Origin: Channallabes apus
Taxonomy: Eukaryota > Chordata > Actinopteri > Siluriformes > Clariidae
NCBI GenBank assembly: GCA_030522415.1
Contig: CM060114.1
Span: forward strand, 23,975,304 to 24,039,303
Length of the DNA stretch: 64,000 nt
Reading direction: 5' to 3'
The notes under the pieces are model-generated. The model was not told where the DNA came from. It ran no database searches and worked only from the letters and a program-made list of their open reading frames with translations. Both the position numbers and the translations under genes were made by a program. Each line of letters opens with the position of its first letter. Position 1 is the stretch's first letter. Below, in pieces: positions 47,926-58,979 of this stretch.

Positions 47926-48263
47926 TGACCTAAACACTTTATGAGGAAAAGACAAATTTGCCTTTTTGTTTGTGAGATATGAACATTTGGCAGGGGGTAT
48001 CATCGTGATGCAGTGTAAGATCTACCACTCATCAGTGTAAACTGTAAGTGCAGCAGGTCAGTGATGATGAACCAGTGCCTGCTGATGATGACCAACACGT
48101 CTCCCCTGATCTACCAGAGCCAAGTGAAAAGAATCACAATCAAACTTAACAGGTAAGCTGGAATAAAATTAGTAGCAGCATTACCTCCTGATAGTAATTA
48201 TTATGGTAGACAATATTAATTAAAAAGTAATGCTGCTACTGATTTTATTTCAGCTTACCTGTT

Positions 48264-48548
48264 CAGTTTTATTGCCATTCTTTTTAAAATATTGTCTTTA
48301 TAGATTTATATGTAGTTTGTCTTGATGTTCTTTCCTTTGTTTCTTTGTTTCACTAATATGACCCAATATATGTTCAGTGATACTTCAAATAATATGTTTA
48401 AATAGCATTGCTTTCCGTATTGTGTTATTTTTTTATACTAGTAACTGCTGTTAAAATATATCTCTACATTAATGAGCCAGTGTATTATGATGTGGGCTGC
48501 TGTGGGCCAGAAAGTCCAGGGCCACTTTTTGGTCCCAGTCCGCCCCTG
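48264..48548 (-). mobile_element. hAT-like terminal region
   Basis: Read on the minus strand it begins CAGGGGCGGACTGGGACC at 48,548, a hAT-style terminus. It runs into the inner arm that mirrors 47,590-47,750, so a folded hAT-derived element probably forms the palindrome core. Confidence 0.55.
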
Positions 48549-49435
48549 ACTGAAAGTCTGAGGCATAAGAGCCTCAGATTGGGGAAGTGGGGAGAGGTCC
48601 TGAATGTATAGGGGGAGGGTGAAAAATTTGCATTTGAATGTTGTCTGGCATTGTAAAGCACACACTGGACCAGGAACCAGCAGTGGTTCTCAAACATTTT
48701 CTGTTATTCCCCACTTAAGGGAGTGGGAGAATTTTCAAGCCCCACTTGTCAAAAAATTAGAACGAAATCGGCCAAGTTTACTATTTATTGAAATATAAAT
48801 TTCTAAACCAATAAGATCAAATAACACCAAGTTGAAAACATATAGAATACACGTGCAATTATTATAACAGGCTTAAATATTATTTAGTACAACAAAACTT
48901 CTCCGCGCTCTGGAAAACTTTATTAGACTACGTAGGAAAATAAAAAGGAGGATAACGATACCGGCTTTATATTAAATTAACAAATATTGTATTTGTAAAT
49001 CATCAGCACTCGTGTTTTTGCGTTATTATAAATAATCAAATGCAGTGGGCTGTTATGGTCATTATAATTTTCTTTATTAACGATTCATTCTATTTTTTTT
49101 ATTCTGATAGTTTACTCAATTTGCTTTTTGGTTATTTATATATTTAAATTGGAATGCCTTCTATTGTTACAAATTTAACTCTTTTCAAAATAATAAAAAT
49201 GTTTCTTACAAGCCCTTGTGTTGTTGTTTGTGCTTTTGTTCTTTAATAATACAAATAATCAGATACAAACAGTCTTTCTAAACGAAAACTAACCAATGCT
49301 TTTTTTTATTTTGCTCAACATACTATAGAAAAAACAGCAAACAAACAAAAAAAAATCATCGTGCCTGGTGTAGGTTTAATATTCAGTGCGCACCGTTTGT
49401 ACATTTGTTATTTTACAACTATATATGAACACTCA

Positions 49436-49913
49436 GAAATACCTTTTATTTGGGGTTAAGTTACTGATGTGCCTAACATCTTTCAGCTGAGCCTCGTTTC
49501 ACTGAATAATCCACCAGTATAATGACACACACACACACACACACACACAGAGTCGTCACTCCCTTAAATTTAAAGAATACAAACTGGTTACGTGCGAATT
49601 TGCTGTTTTTCCTATAGTATGCTGAAGCAAAATAAAACATTTTATTTTGTTTTATTTTTATTTTGCTATAATTAAAATAAAACAATTTTAAAACATCATC
49701 ACTCGGGATTCGAACCGGCACTTTGTAGATCTCCGGCCGAGCACTCTAACCGCTACACCAAGCGGGCACTTAGAGACAATGCACCCCAGAGACGTTAATA
49801 AGCCACTCGACTTCTTTGAAAGCAAGCTCTAGATAAGTGACGAAGTAAGCCTGTTATAATAATAACTTGGTGTTATTTGATCTTATTGGTTTAGAAATTT
49901 ATATTTAAATAAA
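49436..49913 (-). repeat. Right long arm of the palindrome
   Basis: Inverse of 46,617-47,116; see that entry. Confidence 0.9.
49694..49767 (-). ncRNA. tRNA-like sequence (right arm)
   Basis: Same tRNA-like block as at 46,763, on the opposite strand. Its B-box (ggttcgaatcc) matches the consensus better than the left copy, and its A-box is identical. Confidence 0.55.
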
Positions 49914-50256
49914 TAGTAAACTTGGTCGATTTCGTTATAATTTTGTTTGATGAGTGGGGCTTGAAAATTCTCTTGAAAAATATGGTCATTTATTTCAGTT
50001 AATAAATCTACTATAAAATTTTTTTTACTCATTATTGTACAGTACACATCAATAGCTCTGGTTCAGATTTTTCATGTTTGTTGTGGAAATTACCATCACT
50101 GTTGTATTTACTGCGATGAATGAAAATATCACTTTGCGCCACCTGGCGGCCATTTTACGAATTACTTTGAAATGCAACTGATTTATTTTGGCTGCTGTTG
50201 CCTTTAAACGGCGGTATGCGCAGCGGAATGACTATTCCGATTGAGTAACCACTGTA

Positions 50257-53030
50257 CATAGTTAAAAGCAACCTTGATCTTTACTGTTAACCTATTTAGC
50301 TCATGGCTATTACCTTCTATGTTTGGTTTCCTAGTCTGCTTAGTTTCTTAGCCCTCAGTGATAGTTTAGTTTCTAGTCATAGTATTCATGGCTGCATCTT
50401 GTTCTCTTTATTTTGTAATGTTTTTATGATTCAATATCATAAAACACTTGCCTCAACTACTTCCTTATGAATATCATATCTCAAACACATTCTTTACTTT
50501 AGAAGCAAAACGAAAAAATTTCAACTGCAAGAACACTGCTTAAAGCTTTAATGAGGATGTCTGTGGGATTGAGTTCTAACCCAATTTTGTTTAGTTTTGG
50601 CATCAAGCAGAATCATAGTCATGGGTCAAGAACACTAGCAATCAGGAATATACTGTATACTGTAGACAGGTTAAGTATTCCATAGTACTATTACAGAAAA
50701 AGCCCTGATGCCAAGGGCCTTTAAAAAATATATAAAGTTTAAAAATATAAGACTGACTTGTAATTCAGATTATACAATCTGGTTTGATGAGGTTGTGGGT
50801 GTGAGAAAGCAACTAAGGAAATTGTAATAACATTTATGAGATTATCAAAAACAATGAAGAAAATAGTGCATTTTAGTGGTCATGATGTATGTTGAATTTT
50901 GTGATGGGTCTGCACCATTATTCTCTTAACATGGTTTTATTATCAAGGTTAAACTGAATCTACAGCACACTGTACTGTATGTAGCATTTACAGCCTGATA
51001 TTTTTATTGATTAATCTTTTTACTTATAATTCGAGTTGTCAGGCATTGATCTACTGCTTAACCTTTCCCTCCATTAGCTTAGATATCTGCAAAAGCATGT
51101 CATTTCAGTAAAAAAGCCACACAAAAAAACCCACCAGGGACTTAAACATAGAGATCAGTAAAATAAACCATCAGCACAGAACATGCCAGCCCTGAAATAG
51201 CTAGCAGGATGTGTCCCAGTAGACAGAGAGAGATCGCCACAAAACAGGTCACAATGCTCCCTCTACTACCTATTTGAACTTAATTATTGAATGAATAATT
51301 AATGTTTGATTGTGCTGTTTCCCATGGCTGTCAACAGAGGATAATTTATCATAAGATTATAATTCATTACTAATTGGTCTGGCATGAGGGCTTTTCATTA
51401 AAATAATTTGCTTATTTAAATGAGGAAATTTGCTAAGCTGGGAATTTTTCAAAAAAAGCACAGAAGGTCATATCAAATTAAATATGCATGCTTAAAATAA
51501 TTCAATAGCAATACACAGCTCAGTACTTAACTAAATTAGCTGAAAGAGATTAATAGTTACAGGAATATCTAATCGGTCACATGGCCACACAGTGTGACCT
51601 CTTGTTCACATTTTATGCACAGTAAGTTTGCAACAAACTAAATAATACATAAATAAATAACATGAAAGGGATCTATAGTCTAACCTTCTTGCTAACTCCT
51701 AATAATTACTATACACAGTTGTGTTATCTGCATTCTGTATCTTGCAAATACATTATATGTACATTTTTATGGAGACATGTGTTCAGGCTTCTTCGGTCAC
51801 TGGCTGGATAAAAAAACAAGAGACATTTGTGTTTTATAATACATATTTTTAAGGTAAAAAAATAGAAGGTAATTATTTTCTTGGAAATACATTTTCAAAA
51901 ATACTCAATAAAGTATGGTTACATTTCAGGATTTGGCAGACACTATTATCCAGAGTGACTTAGATAAAAAAAAAAATTAATATCATTATACAGCAGAGCA
52001 TTTGGGACCCTTGGCAACCTGGGACCTTCTAGATCATAATCCAACACTTTGATCACTACATCAGTAGTACATCAACAGCCCAGTACATCAACAAAATAAA
52101 AGATGTGTATTAACAATTATTGTACAGGTGAAATTATTTAGCAATTCCTTCCCTGCTTTTAAGATGTTCTCAACTATGGTTATTTAATCTCTTAAATCAT
52201 CGGAGACTGTAGGAGAGCTGTTGTGCTTTCCTCACCAAGAATAGACCTGACCATGTGGACACTGAGGTTTAAAACTGGTGACCCTCTCTTTTGCAGCTCC
52301 ATTTATGGTGAAGGGAGCAAATATCATTGCCTGTTTTCTCCGGTTCCATGAGTAGTTTCATGGTCTTGTCAATGTTCCGGGGCAGGATGTTTTCCTGTCA
52401 CCTTAATGAGAGGGTGCTGACCGCCTCTCTTCAGGATGCTTCACTATTTTAAAAAAATAAAATAAAACTAGATAAATGTTGAATTAATTCATATTTAATT
52501 GTTGTGTTCTAAATAACTTTTGTTAAACAGACTGAATAAACAAAAAAAAAATCACATTGAGCCAGCAATTTACATTCACTGAGATACAATCACATGATTT
52601 TATAAAGCTTCCCACCCCCTGCAGGACTGTCGCTATCAAACTGCACTAAAGAGGTGAAGATGGCCAGAAACGGTATTTTAGGAATATGGGCTATTAATAT
52701 ATTTTATCCTAACTAGATATTCTGTGAAATTTATCATCTTTATCTTTACAAGACTCCGCACAAACACAGTGTTGAAGTTGATATGGTGGACAGGGGACTG
52801 TCATCCTTGAGGGCCTAGGTGACTATGCAGCAGCTTTAGGAGTGATATTTGGTCAGATCAATGCATTGAACTTTGAATTCCTAAAGGACTAGATGGATAC
52901 CTATGAAGCCATTCAAATGATTTATATAGGACTGGAGAGATATGGCCCCTCAGATTCATATGTTGAGAAACAAACTCTTACTATAGATAGTTTTTAGGTT
53001 TAGGCATTTTTTTGTGGAGCAGAGGAGCAG
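50257..53030. other. Intergenic, no gene seen
   Basis: AT-rich and unusually free of long repeats for this window. A degenerate copy of the SINE at 55.5 kb (aggatttggcagacact, aacctgggaccttctagat) lies at ~51,920-52,070. Short GC-richer text at 52,200-52,440 shows no open frame. Confidence 0.5.
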
Positions 53031-53041
53031 TACTAAGTTTT

Positions 53042-53236
53042 TTACCAAAAAAAATAGAATGTTGAAGCGAGGTCAGGACTATATGGGGGATGTTGCAATA
53101 ACTCCCAGGCAAATTTGTGTAATGTGCAAGTGTAGTTTGTGAATGATTGCATGTACAGTACAGTTCCAACAGACAGATGCAACCCTTCTGCAAGTTGGCA
53201 ACAAGTTATCCACCATTTTTTAAGGATTGTTGTCAC
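53042..53236 (-). pseudogene. mariner-type transposase fragment
   Basis: Contains LLQHPPYSPDLAST, the mariner signature around the third catalytic residue (normally PYSPDLAPSD), joined to a short N-terminal helix-turn-helix-like text (LAEGLHLSVGTVLYM). Most of the catalytic domain is missing. Relic. Confidence 0.5.
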
Positions 53237-53792
53237 TCACTTTGGATAAAAATGCCTAAATTAATACAGTAACATGATGTAGCTGTGGTGTGTAGCCTTA
53301 AATCTCAGATAATTTTAGTCTTATTTGTTTTGCTGCTTATGAGCTCAGGATTGTGCAGTATAAAGTGACATATGTTTTTCAGCTAAAAAATAGGCAATAT
53401 AATGAACTTAATTATAGTTCATTTTAATTTGGGTTGTTTCTATGACCAAAAAAATATATACTGTATATGCTTATTTTATGAGGTCTATACATGTAATTTA
53501 GATTGTAATTCAGATATTCTGGTAGTTGTAAAATTTACCCTTTGTAAAAGTTATTATGAATTTTGATCTACCTAACATATCTGAAAACTTAAATGCACAG
53601 TGTGAAGTCTGAAGCCTCCCCATTGACACACATCAGAATGGCTTTTATATATATATGCGTATATATATTTTTTAATCATCATTGACTTATGCTGAGTTGT
53701 CAGCACATACCTGGGCTGCTTGAGTTTTAAGGGCAAATTAAATAAGGTGTTCAAAAACAATTAATATACTCTCGATAATTTAACTTCATTAA

Positions 53793-54123
53793 TTTTCTAT
53801 ACCGCTTTATCCTGTATTTAGGATCGCAGGAACCAGGAGCCTATCCCAGGAGACAGGGTACACCCTGGACAGCGTGCCAATCCATCGCAGAGCACACACA
53901 CACTCATTCACACACAATGGTCAATTTGGGAATGCCAATTAGCCTAATCTGCATGTCTTTGGACAGTGGGAGGAAACCGGAGTACCCGGAGGAAACCCAC
54001 CAAGCACGGGGAGAACATGCAAACTCCATACCCACAGAGACGGGAATCGAGCCTGGCCGGGAATCAAACCTGGACCCTGGAGGTGCAAGGCGACAGTGCT
54101 AACCACTACACCACCGTGCCGCC
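53793..54123 (-). mobile_element. tRNA-derived SINE
   Basis: On the minus strand it starts ggcggcacggtggtgtagtg (54,123). An A-box (tgtagtggttagcactg) and B-box (ggtttgattcc) follow, then a conserved body with gggtttcctccgggtactcc and caaagacatgca, and a tail cctgggataggctcctgg, ending in a tatagaaaattaatgaa repeat. Tail-only copies are at 38.0 and 39.5 kb. I cannot assign the family name with certainty. Confidence 0.82.
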
Positions 54124-54642
54124 ATAATTTAACTTATTAATGCAAATTAATCATAGGACCATGTTTGCCCCTAATGGCTTCTCATAATCCCAACACAGTT
54201 ACCTGGCTGTGTGGGATAATGGCACATTTAACGCAGATAATAACTGAGGAAACATTCAACAAGTGTACTGAGTAACAAGTTTCTTTATAAAGAAACTAGA
54301 TGGACATTTGATTAAAACCAAAGTCGTGTGCTCGAACTACCTTCAAGGGAAACTAATTTTACAAGAATACATAAAATCGTCTCGGGTTACTTTGCTGTAA
54401 CCCTGTTCCCTGAAAAAGCGGGAACGAGATGCTGCATGAAAATGCTATGGGAACATTTTTTGCGTTGCCGGTTGTGAAGCATGTGTGTATCAAACACGCC
54501 AAATTTTGGCATATATAGCCTCGGTCAGGTGACGTCATCTGATGAAGTGCACCTGCAGGTTATAAATAGGAGTGAACTGGAAACATTCCTCAGATCAATT
54601 TTGTCTGAAAGGACATCCAGTCACACAATCTGTGCGGCACTG

Positions 54643-54735
54643 TAGCGCAGCATCTCGTTCCCACTTTTTCAGGGAACAGGGTTACAGCAAAGTAACCCGA
54701 GACGTTCCCTTTCAAAAGTTGCGTGAAAAGGCTAT
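54643..54735 (-). repeat. DIRS internal complementary region with terminus junction
   Basis: cagcatctcgttcccac and cagggaacagggttacagc run through taacccgagac directly into gttccctttcaaaagttgc, i.e. right end plus left end sharing gtt. This is the expected record of a DIRS circle junction. Confidence 0.8.
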
Positions 54736-54830
54736 GGGGACGAGAATACCAACACCGGTGCACTGCAAGTGCACAGTGGACCCCCTAGTTTGTGTAACAT
54801 GTGTGCACAAAGGCCAAGGAGGTCTCAGAG

Positions 54831-55082
54831 CTAACTCTGGGAGGCTGACTCGAGGACCCGTGAGCCCGGAGTAGTATGAACATCCAGGCTATAGAATCTC
54901 ACAAATGTGTGCAGAGAGGACAAACCTGCTGCATCACATACTTGCTGCAGGGGAACACCTCTTGCCAGGGCAATAGATGAGGCAAACCCCTTGAATGAAT
55001 GAGCCCTTTGTCCTAGAGGCGAAGTGTGACCACGCGCCTCGTAGGCTAGGGCAATAGCATCTCCCACCAGATGTGACAGCAT
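54831..55082 (-). pseudogene. DIRS tyrosine recombinase, C-terminal part
   Basis: DAIALAYEARGHTSPLG, then QRAHSFKGFASS where the H-x-x-R box reads HSFK (Arg to Lys), then DAAGLSSLHTFVRFYSLDV with the nucleophile Tyr kept. The upstream continuation (55,090-55,240) is frame-broken. It matches the amplified block in the first DIRS but is single-copy here. Confidence 0.82.
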
Positions 55083-55477
55083 TTGGCATAAAAAATGCTG
55101 CTCTGACTTACGCCACTGGCTAACGCGGTGGACGTAAATCTGAAGAGTGCATACTGAAGACAGTAGTGAAACCTTTCCTGCTCTGGAGCTGTAAAAGGTG
55201 GAGGACCGAGGCTTCGAGGAAGACTGGGTGCGTGGATAAGACTGAAAATAGTTCGGGTGAGGATGCAGAATAGCTCTGACTAACCCCGGGGCAAAGTTTA
55301 GGCAGGATGGGAAGTAACTATAAGAAAAACCATCTTAAGGGTCAGAAGCCAGACAGGCGCTGACTCTAGTGGTTTGGAAAGGGTGTCAACCAGACCCATT
55401 AGTCAGAACATGACAAGCCGAAATAGCGGCTACATACATTCTGAGGGTACTAGTGCATAAGCCCGAGACAACTTTCT

Positions 55478-55671
55478 TACATTTAGGCATTTGGCAGACG
55501 CTCTTATCAGACAACTTACATTTTTATCTCATTATACATCTGGGCAGTTGAGGATTAAGGGCCTTGCTCAAGGGCCCAACAGTGGCAACTTGGTGGTTGT
55601 GGGGTTTGAACCTGGGATCTTCCGAACTGTAGTCCAATGCCTTAACCTCTGAGCTACCCCTGGACCCTTAT
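55478..55671 (-). mobile_element. tRNA-derived SINE
   Basis: On the minus strand, ggggtagctcagaggttaag supplies an A-box and ggttcaaacccc a B-box. The body has gggcccttgagcaaggccct and the end has agcgtctgccaaatgcct. It is inserted in the second DIRS. A degenerate relative is at ~51.95 kb. Confidence 0.78.
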
Positions 55672-55855
55672 TTGTACAGTTTATTTTACTAGTTACATTT
55701 ATTTCTTTAGTATTTCTTTTTATTGATGTTTATTTTACGTATAAGCTTTTTTTTTTTTAAGGTCACTGGCGGTCGTGTAAGCATTTCACTGCATATCGTA
55801 CTGTGTATGGCTGTGTATATGACAAATAAAATTAGAATTAGAATTTTTTATTTGA
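55672..55855 (+). repeat. LINE 3'-end fragment
   Basis: Matches 42,890-43,078 (tgtacagtttattttacta, aaggtcactggcggtcgt, tatgacaaataaaatt) and ends in an aattaga-type tail. Confidence 0.7.
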
Positions 55856-55859
55856 TTTG

Positions 55860-56077
55860 AATTTGAACTGCTGGAGGAGGTGTTTCAGGGCAAAAATAAA
55901 GCCATCAATTCGGGGCAATTGATGTGCCATGCGAGAAGATGGCCTCTCCAGCTCCCTTGGGCTGGATGGCCATCTAAGACCGTACCTCAGCCTGTGAGGG
56001 AAGCATCTCACGACGATAAAACATAGAGTGGGACCCAAAATCAGAAACTGGGGTCTTAACCACATAGAAAATGGCAC
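55860..56077 (-). pseudogene. DIRS RNase H fragment
   Basis: LRYGLRWPSSPRELERPSS followed by FALKHLLQQF. It corresponds to the GWGAV...LALKHFLQQL stretch of the first DIRS in a shifted frame. The LINE tail interrupts its end. Confidence 0.6.
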
Positions 56078-56098
56078 GAAGCCTCCGGCGCATAACCC

Positions 56099-56470
56099 TT
56101 ATTGCCTCCAGGGATTGACCCTGAGATAAATCCCTTTGCCTTTAACCACAACTAAAATGATCTCATGTGCTGCAGGCCCAAAGGTATTACCATGGATGCA
56201 GCTGCCATGAGACCTAAAAATCCCTGAAAGTGATGAGCGGCTGATACTCGAATAAATTAAAGTTGATGGCATGAAAACACGGAGTGAATAAGGCTTGCTC
56301 CAAGAGTGAGTTAACTCGCGGTGGAGGTCGCTATGAAAGGGAGAGAGCTCCGCCCCCCGGCTACTCGAGAGAAGTCTTTCGTTTAATTTAGAGCGTTTGG
56401 GAAAATTTGCTCCTGCGGTATTTATTACTTCAAGCAGCTCTTCAAACTCTGTCATCAATAGAGGAGGGTT
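56099..56470 (-). pseudogene. DIRS gag fragment fused to RT/RNase H remnant
   Basis: FHSDLHRELTHSWSKPYS is a DIRS gag-type motif (PDLH..V..SW..PYS). Further on, HGSCIHGNTFGPAAHE is the same out-of-frame text found between RT and RNase H of the first DIRS (HGSCIHGDTFGPSAHE). The two are now adjacent, marking a deletion of nearly all of RT. Confidence 0.6.
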
Positions 56471-57099
56471 CTGAGGGAACTACTTCCATTTCTGCAGAAG
56501 CAAGGGAGGGGTCTCTCCTGCGCAATCACGAGAAGCGCCGAGGTGCACTCGTGAGATGGAGGGAGAAACTTCCCGATTGGGAGAAAGTGCAAGAGAAAGG
56601 AAGGGAAACTCTCTTCCAGAACCGCATGTGATTCCCAGGGTTGTGGTTTCTTTCTATGGAAAGCGAGACGCGCGTGAAGCACTTTTATCAGGAGGGGTCA
56701 CAGTGCTCACACTCTCCTTGGAGAGCGTGATCTTCACACAAACACTGGAAACAAAAAGTATGGAGATCGCCCTCCGATAGGATTATATCATACGGAGGCA
56801 CATCTCATTTGAAACTCAGCCATCTTATCGGTGAGTCAAACACTCTTTGTTCTTTGTTTTGCTTGCACACACACACGCAAATCACAAGACGTGCTTGACG
56901 ACAGAAGGATCTGAGGAATGTTTCTGGTTCACTACTATTTATAACCTGCAGGTGCACTTCCTCAGATGACGTCACCTGACCGAGTTTATATATGCCAAAA
57001 TTTGGCGTGCTTGATACACACATGTTTCACAACCGGCTCACAGAAAGATGTTCCCATTGTGTTTTCACGCAGCATCGAGTGTAGCTTTTGAAAGGGAAC

Positions 57100-58260
57100 T
57101 AAGGCAGCTATGGCACTTGATTTTTGGATCTGAGTATGCGGGCTCGAGCCCTGTATTTCGTGCCACACCCTGTACTTCTGATCCACTGCATGCAATGTCG
57201 GTCCCAGTCAAGAGATTTTTATTTAATATTTGTTAAATGTTAATGCTTGAGATTCGACAAAACTGCATAATCTGTTTCCTCTAATCAGTTTGCCGTGCAC
57301 CTATTTATTCCAACATGCCTGTTTATAATACGTAAATCTGAATATTTTAGTCATTTTTATTAAAATTGTGATTAGACATGATTACTATACTATGATAATG
57401 ATTAGACTATGAATGTCATTAACTAGACAACATTTTTTAAACGTAATCATACACTACAAGCAATTTGAGTACTGAAGGAAACAGAAATAAAAAATGGACC
57501 ACATCCCTAAATGGGGCTTTGTGGAGGATAGGAGACCTTGAATGGCATCAATAAAAGCTGAGAGTGAGAGAGCAAAAAACTGTAGCTTTTTCATTTTCCA
57601 CTAAAACATAGTCAAGGAAACATTCAGGTTACACACCACTGAAGAGTCTTTCAAGGTTTTGAACATTTAAAAAAATAATAATTGGAGGGAAATCATAAAA
57701 TGCTTCGCAAAGCCTATTCTCTGTATGGCATCTCAGAGATGTGTTCAGATGTACAGTAGGTGCTATACAGAAATGTTTCTAGTGTTTGACCTGGACATAC
57801 AAAATTATGAAGTACAGTACATAATGCCTAGGCTATGGAAATCAGATATAAGATGTGTCAACAGGCTTGTCCTCCATCCTGCAATCATTTGCCATACCAA
57901 TAAAAGTTTATTTTATTTTATTTTTTTATTATTTATGAGAAAATTCAGAAGCTGCAAATCAAACATGACAGTAATGACTGACAGCATTCCTTTAGCATGT
58001 CAGTGCATTTACAGTCAGTGATGGAAAGTGACATTTCTGCAAAATTTGGACACAGATATGTTCAACTACAGCATTATCTTATTTTTGAAAAAATCTAGTA
58101 ATGTAGTGTGATTCTAGTTTTTCCTACAGTAATCATGTTCACCTCACCTTAGAAATACCGCAAATACAAATGTTATTGTTGGTCTTATAATTGTAAGATT
58201 TTTGTGGTTATGGAAAATAACAAATAAAGCATTGTATGAGGAGATAAAGAACTTTTTATT
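57100..58260. other. Intergenic, no gene seen
   Basis: AT-rich without recognised motifs. Confidence 0.5.
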
Positions 58261-58261
58261 A

Positions 58262-58400
58262 ATATAACTGGTGTAGGGGTCTATTCTGCCAGTAGCTTTT
58301 ACAGACACCCCACACTATATTCTGAATTTCTAAAGGACTTTTCAGACTTACTCTCAAATCTAGTAATTTCAGTAGAAAAATAAGTAGTTCATTTTTGATT
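58262..58400 (+). pseudogene. LINE endonuclease fragment
   Basis: The text reads roughly YSEFLKDFSDLLSNLVIS in one frame, equivalent to the [18 protein letters not shown] stretch of the L2 ORF2 at 24-27 kb. Isolated relic with indels. Confidence 0.55.
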
Positions 58401-58537
58401 ATCCAGAAGGCCCTCTGAGATCAGTGTCTATATTAGATTTTGTAGGTTTCAATTATAATAAAATGGATCCTCTTATTACTTTTTATTATTATTATTAGAA
58501 TTAATACTGATTCAACATTCTGATTGAACACCGGCAT

Positions 58538-58800
58538 GTGGAAGAAAGAATTGTTTTTGAACATGGCATGGTGGTTGTTGTCAGAGAGCCTGGTCTGTTT
58601 ATTTCCAAAACTGCTGATCTCCTGGGATCATCATGCATAATCATTTCTAGAGCACAAACAGTGGTCAGACAAAGAGAACCTATCCAATTTGCAGCAGTTC
58701 TCTTGGTGAAAATGGTTGATTATAGAGGTCAGAGGAGAATGACCAGACTGTTTCAAGCTGATAAAGAGGCAACAGTAACTTAGATAGTATCTTGTTAGAA
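58538..58800 (+). pseudogene. Tc1-like transposase N-terminal relic (family 4)
   Basis: HGMVVVVREPGLFISKTADL followed by GSSCIIISRAQTVVRQ and RGQRRMTRLFQADKEATVT. This is the helix-turn-helix order of Tc1-like transposases (normally GxSxSETADLLGFS...RGQRRMARLVR). No catalytic part or terminal repeats found. Confidence 0.7.
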
Positions 58801-58979
58801 CTGTGTGATGTTTGGATGAGCAGCCGACAAATTATGGACCAAAGCTGTCAATATGGACCAAAATCATCCATGTGACACATTGATCTTAGGACAATTTATA
58901 ACTCAGTATCATTATTAAAGTACCGAAATGGCATAAACATGGTTTAAGTTTTCACTGCTGGGTCAATGGCATGACTGTA

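Larger units (their letters stand above)
46260..50254. mobile_element. ~4-kb palindromic (foldback) element with TA flanks
   Basis: The ends CAGTGGTCACCTAATCGGA (46,260) and TCCGATTGAGTAACCACTG (to 50,254) are imperfect inverses, flanked by TA (46,258-46,259 and 50,255-50,256). Long arms 46,617-47,116 and 49,436-49,913 match at high identity. Inner arms (47,590-47,750 against 48,330-48,490; 48,148-48,185 against 48,225-48,263) centre at ~48,205. No transposase ORF. TA target and CAGT ends suggest mobilisation by a Tc1/mariner-type enzyme. The inner part includes a hAT-type end. Confidence 0.68.
54379..57099 (-). mobile_element. Second DIRS retrotransposon, internally deleted
   Basis: Inverted terminal repeats at ~54,379-54,600 and ~56,905-57,099. 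The right terminus (gtctcgggttactttgctgt) is at the low coordinate and the left terminus (gttccctttcaaaagctaca) at the high one, so it runs on the minus strand. The internal complementary region at ~54,643-54,735 joins copies of both termini head-on. gag, RNase H and recombinase pieces remain; most of RT is deleted. A SINE and a LINE tail lie inside. Confidence 0.85.

Noticed and set aside
53917..54102. 61-codon plus-strand frame
   Set aside because: Lies within the tRNA-derived SINE, antisense to it.
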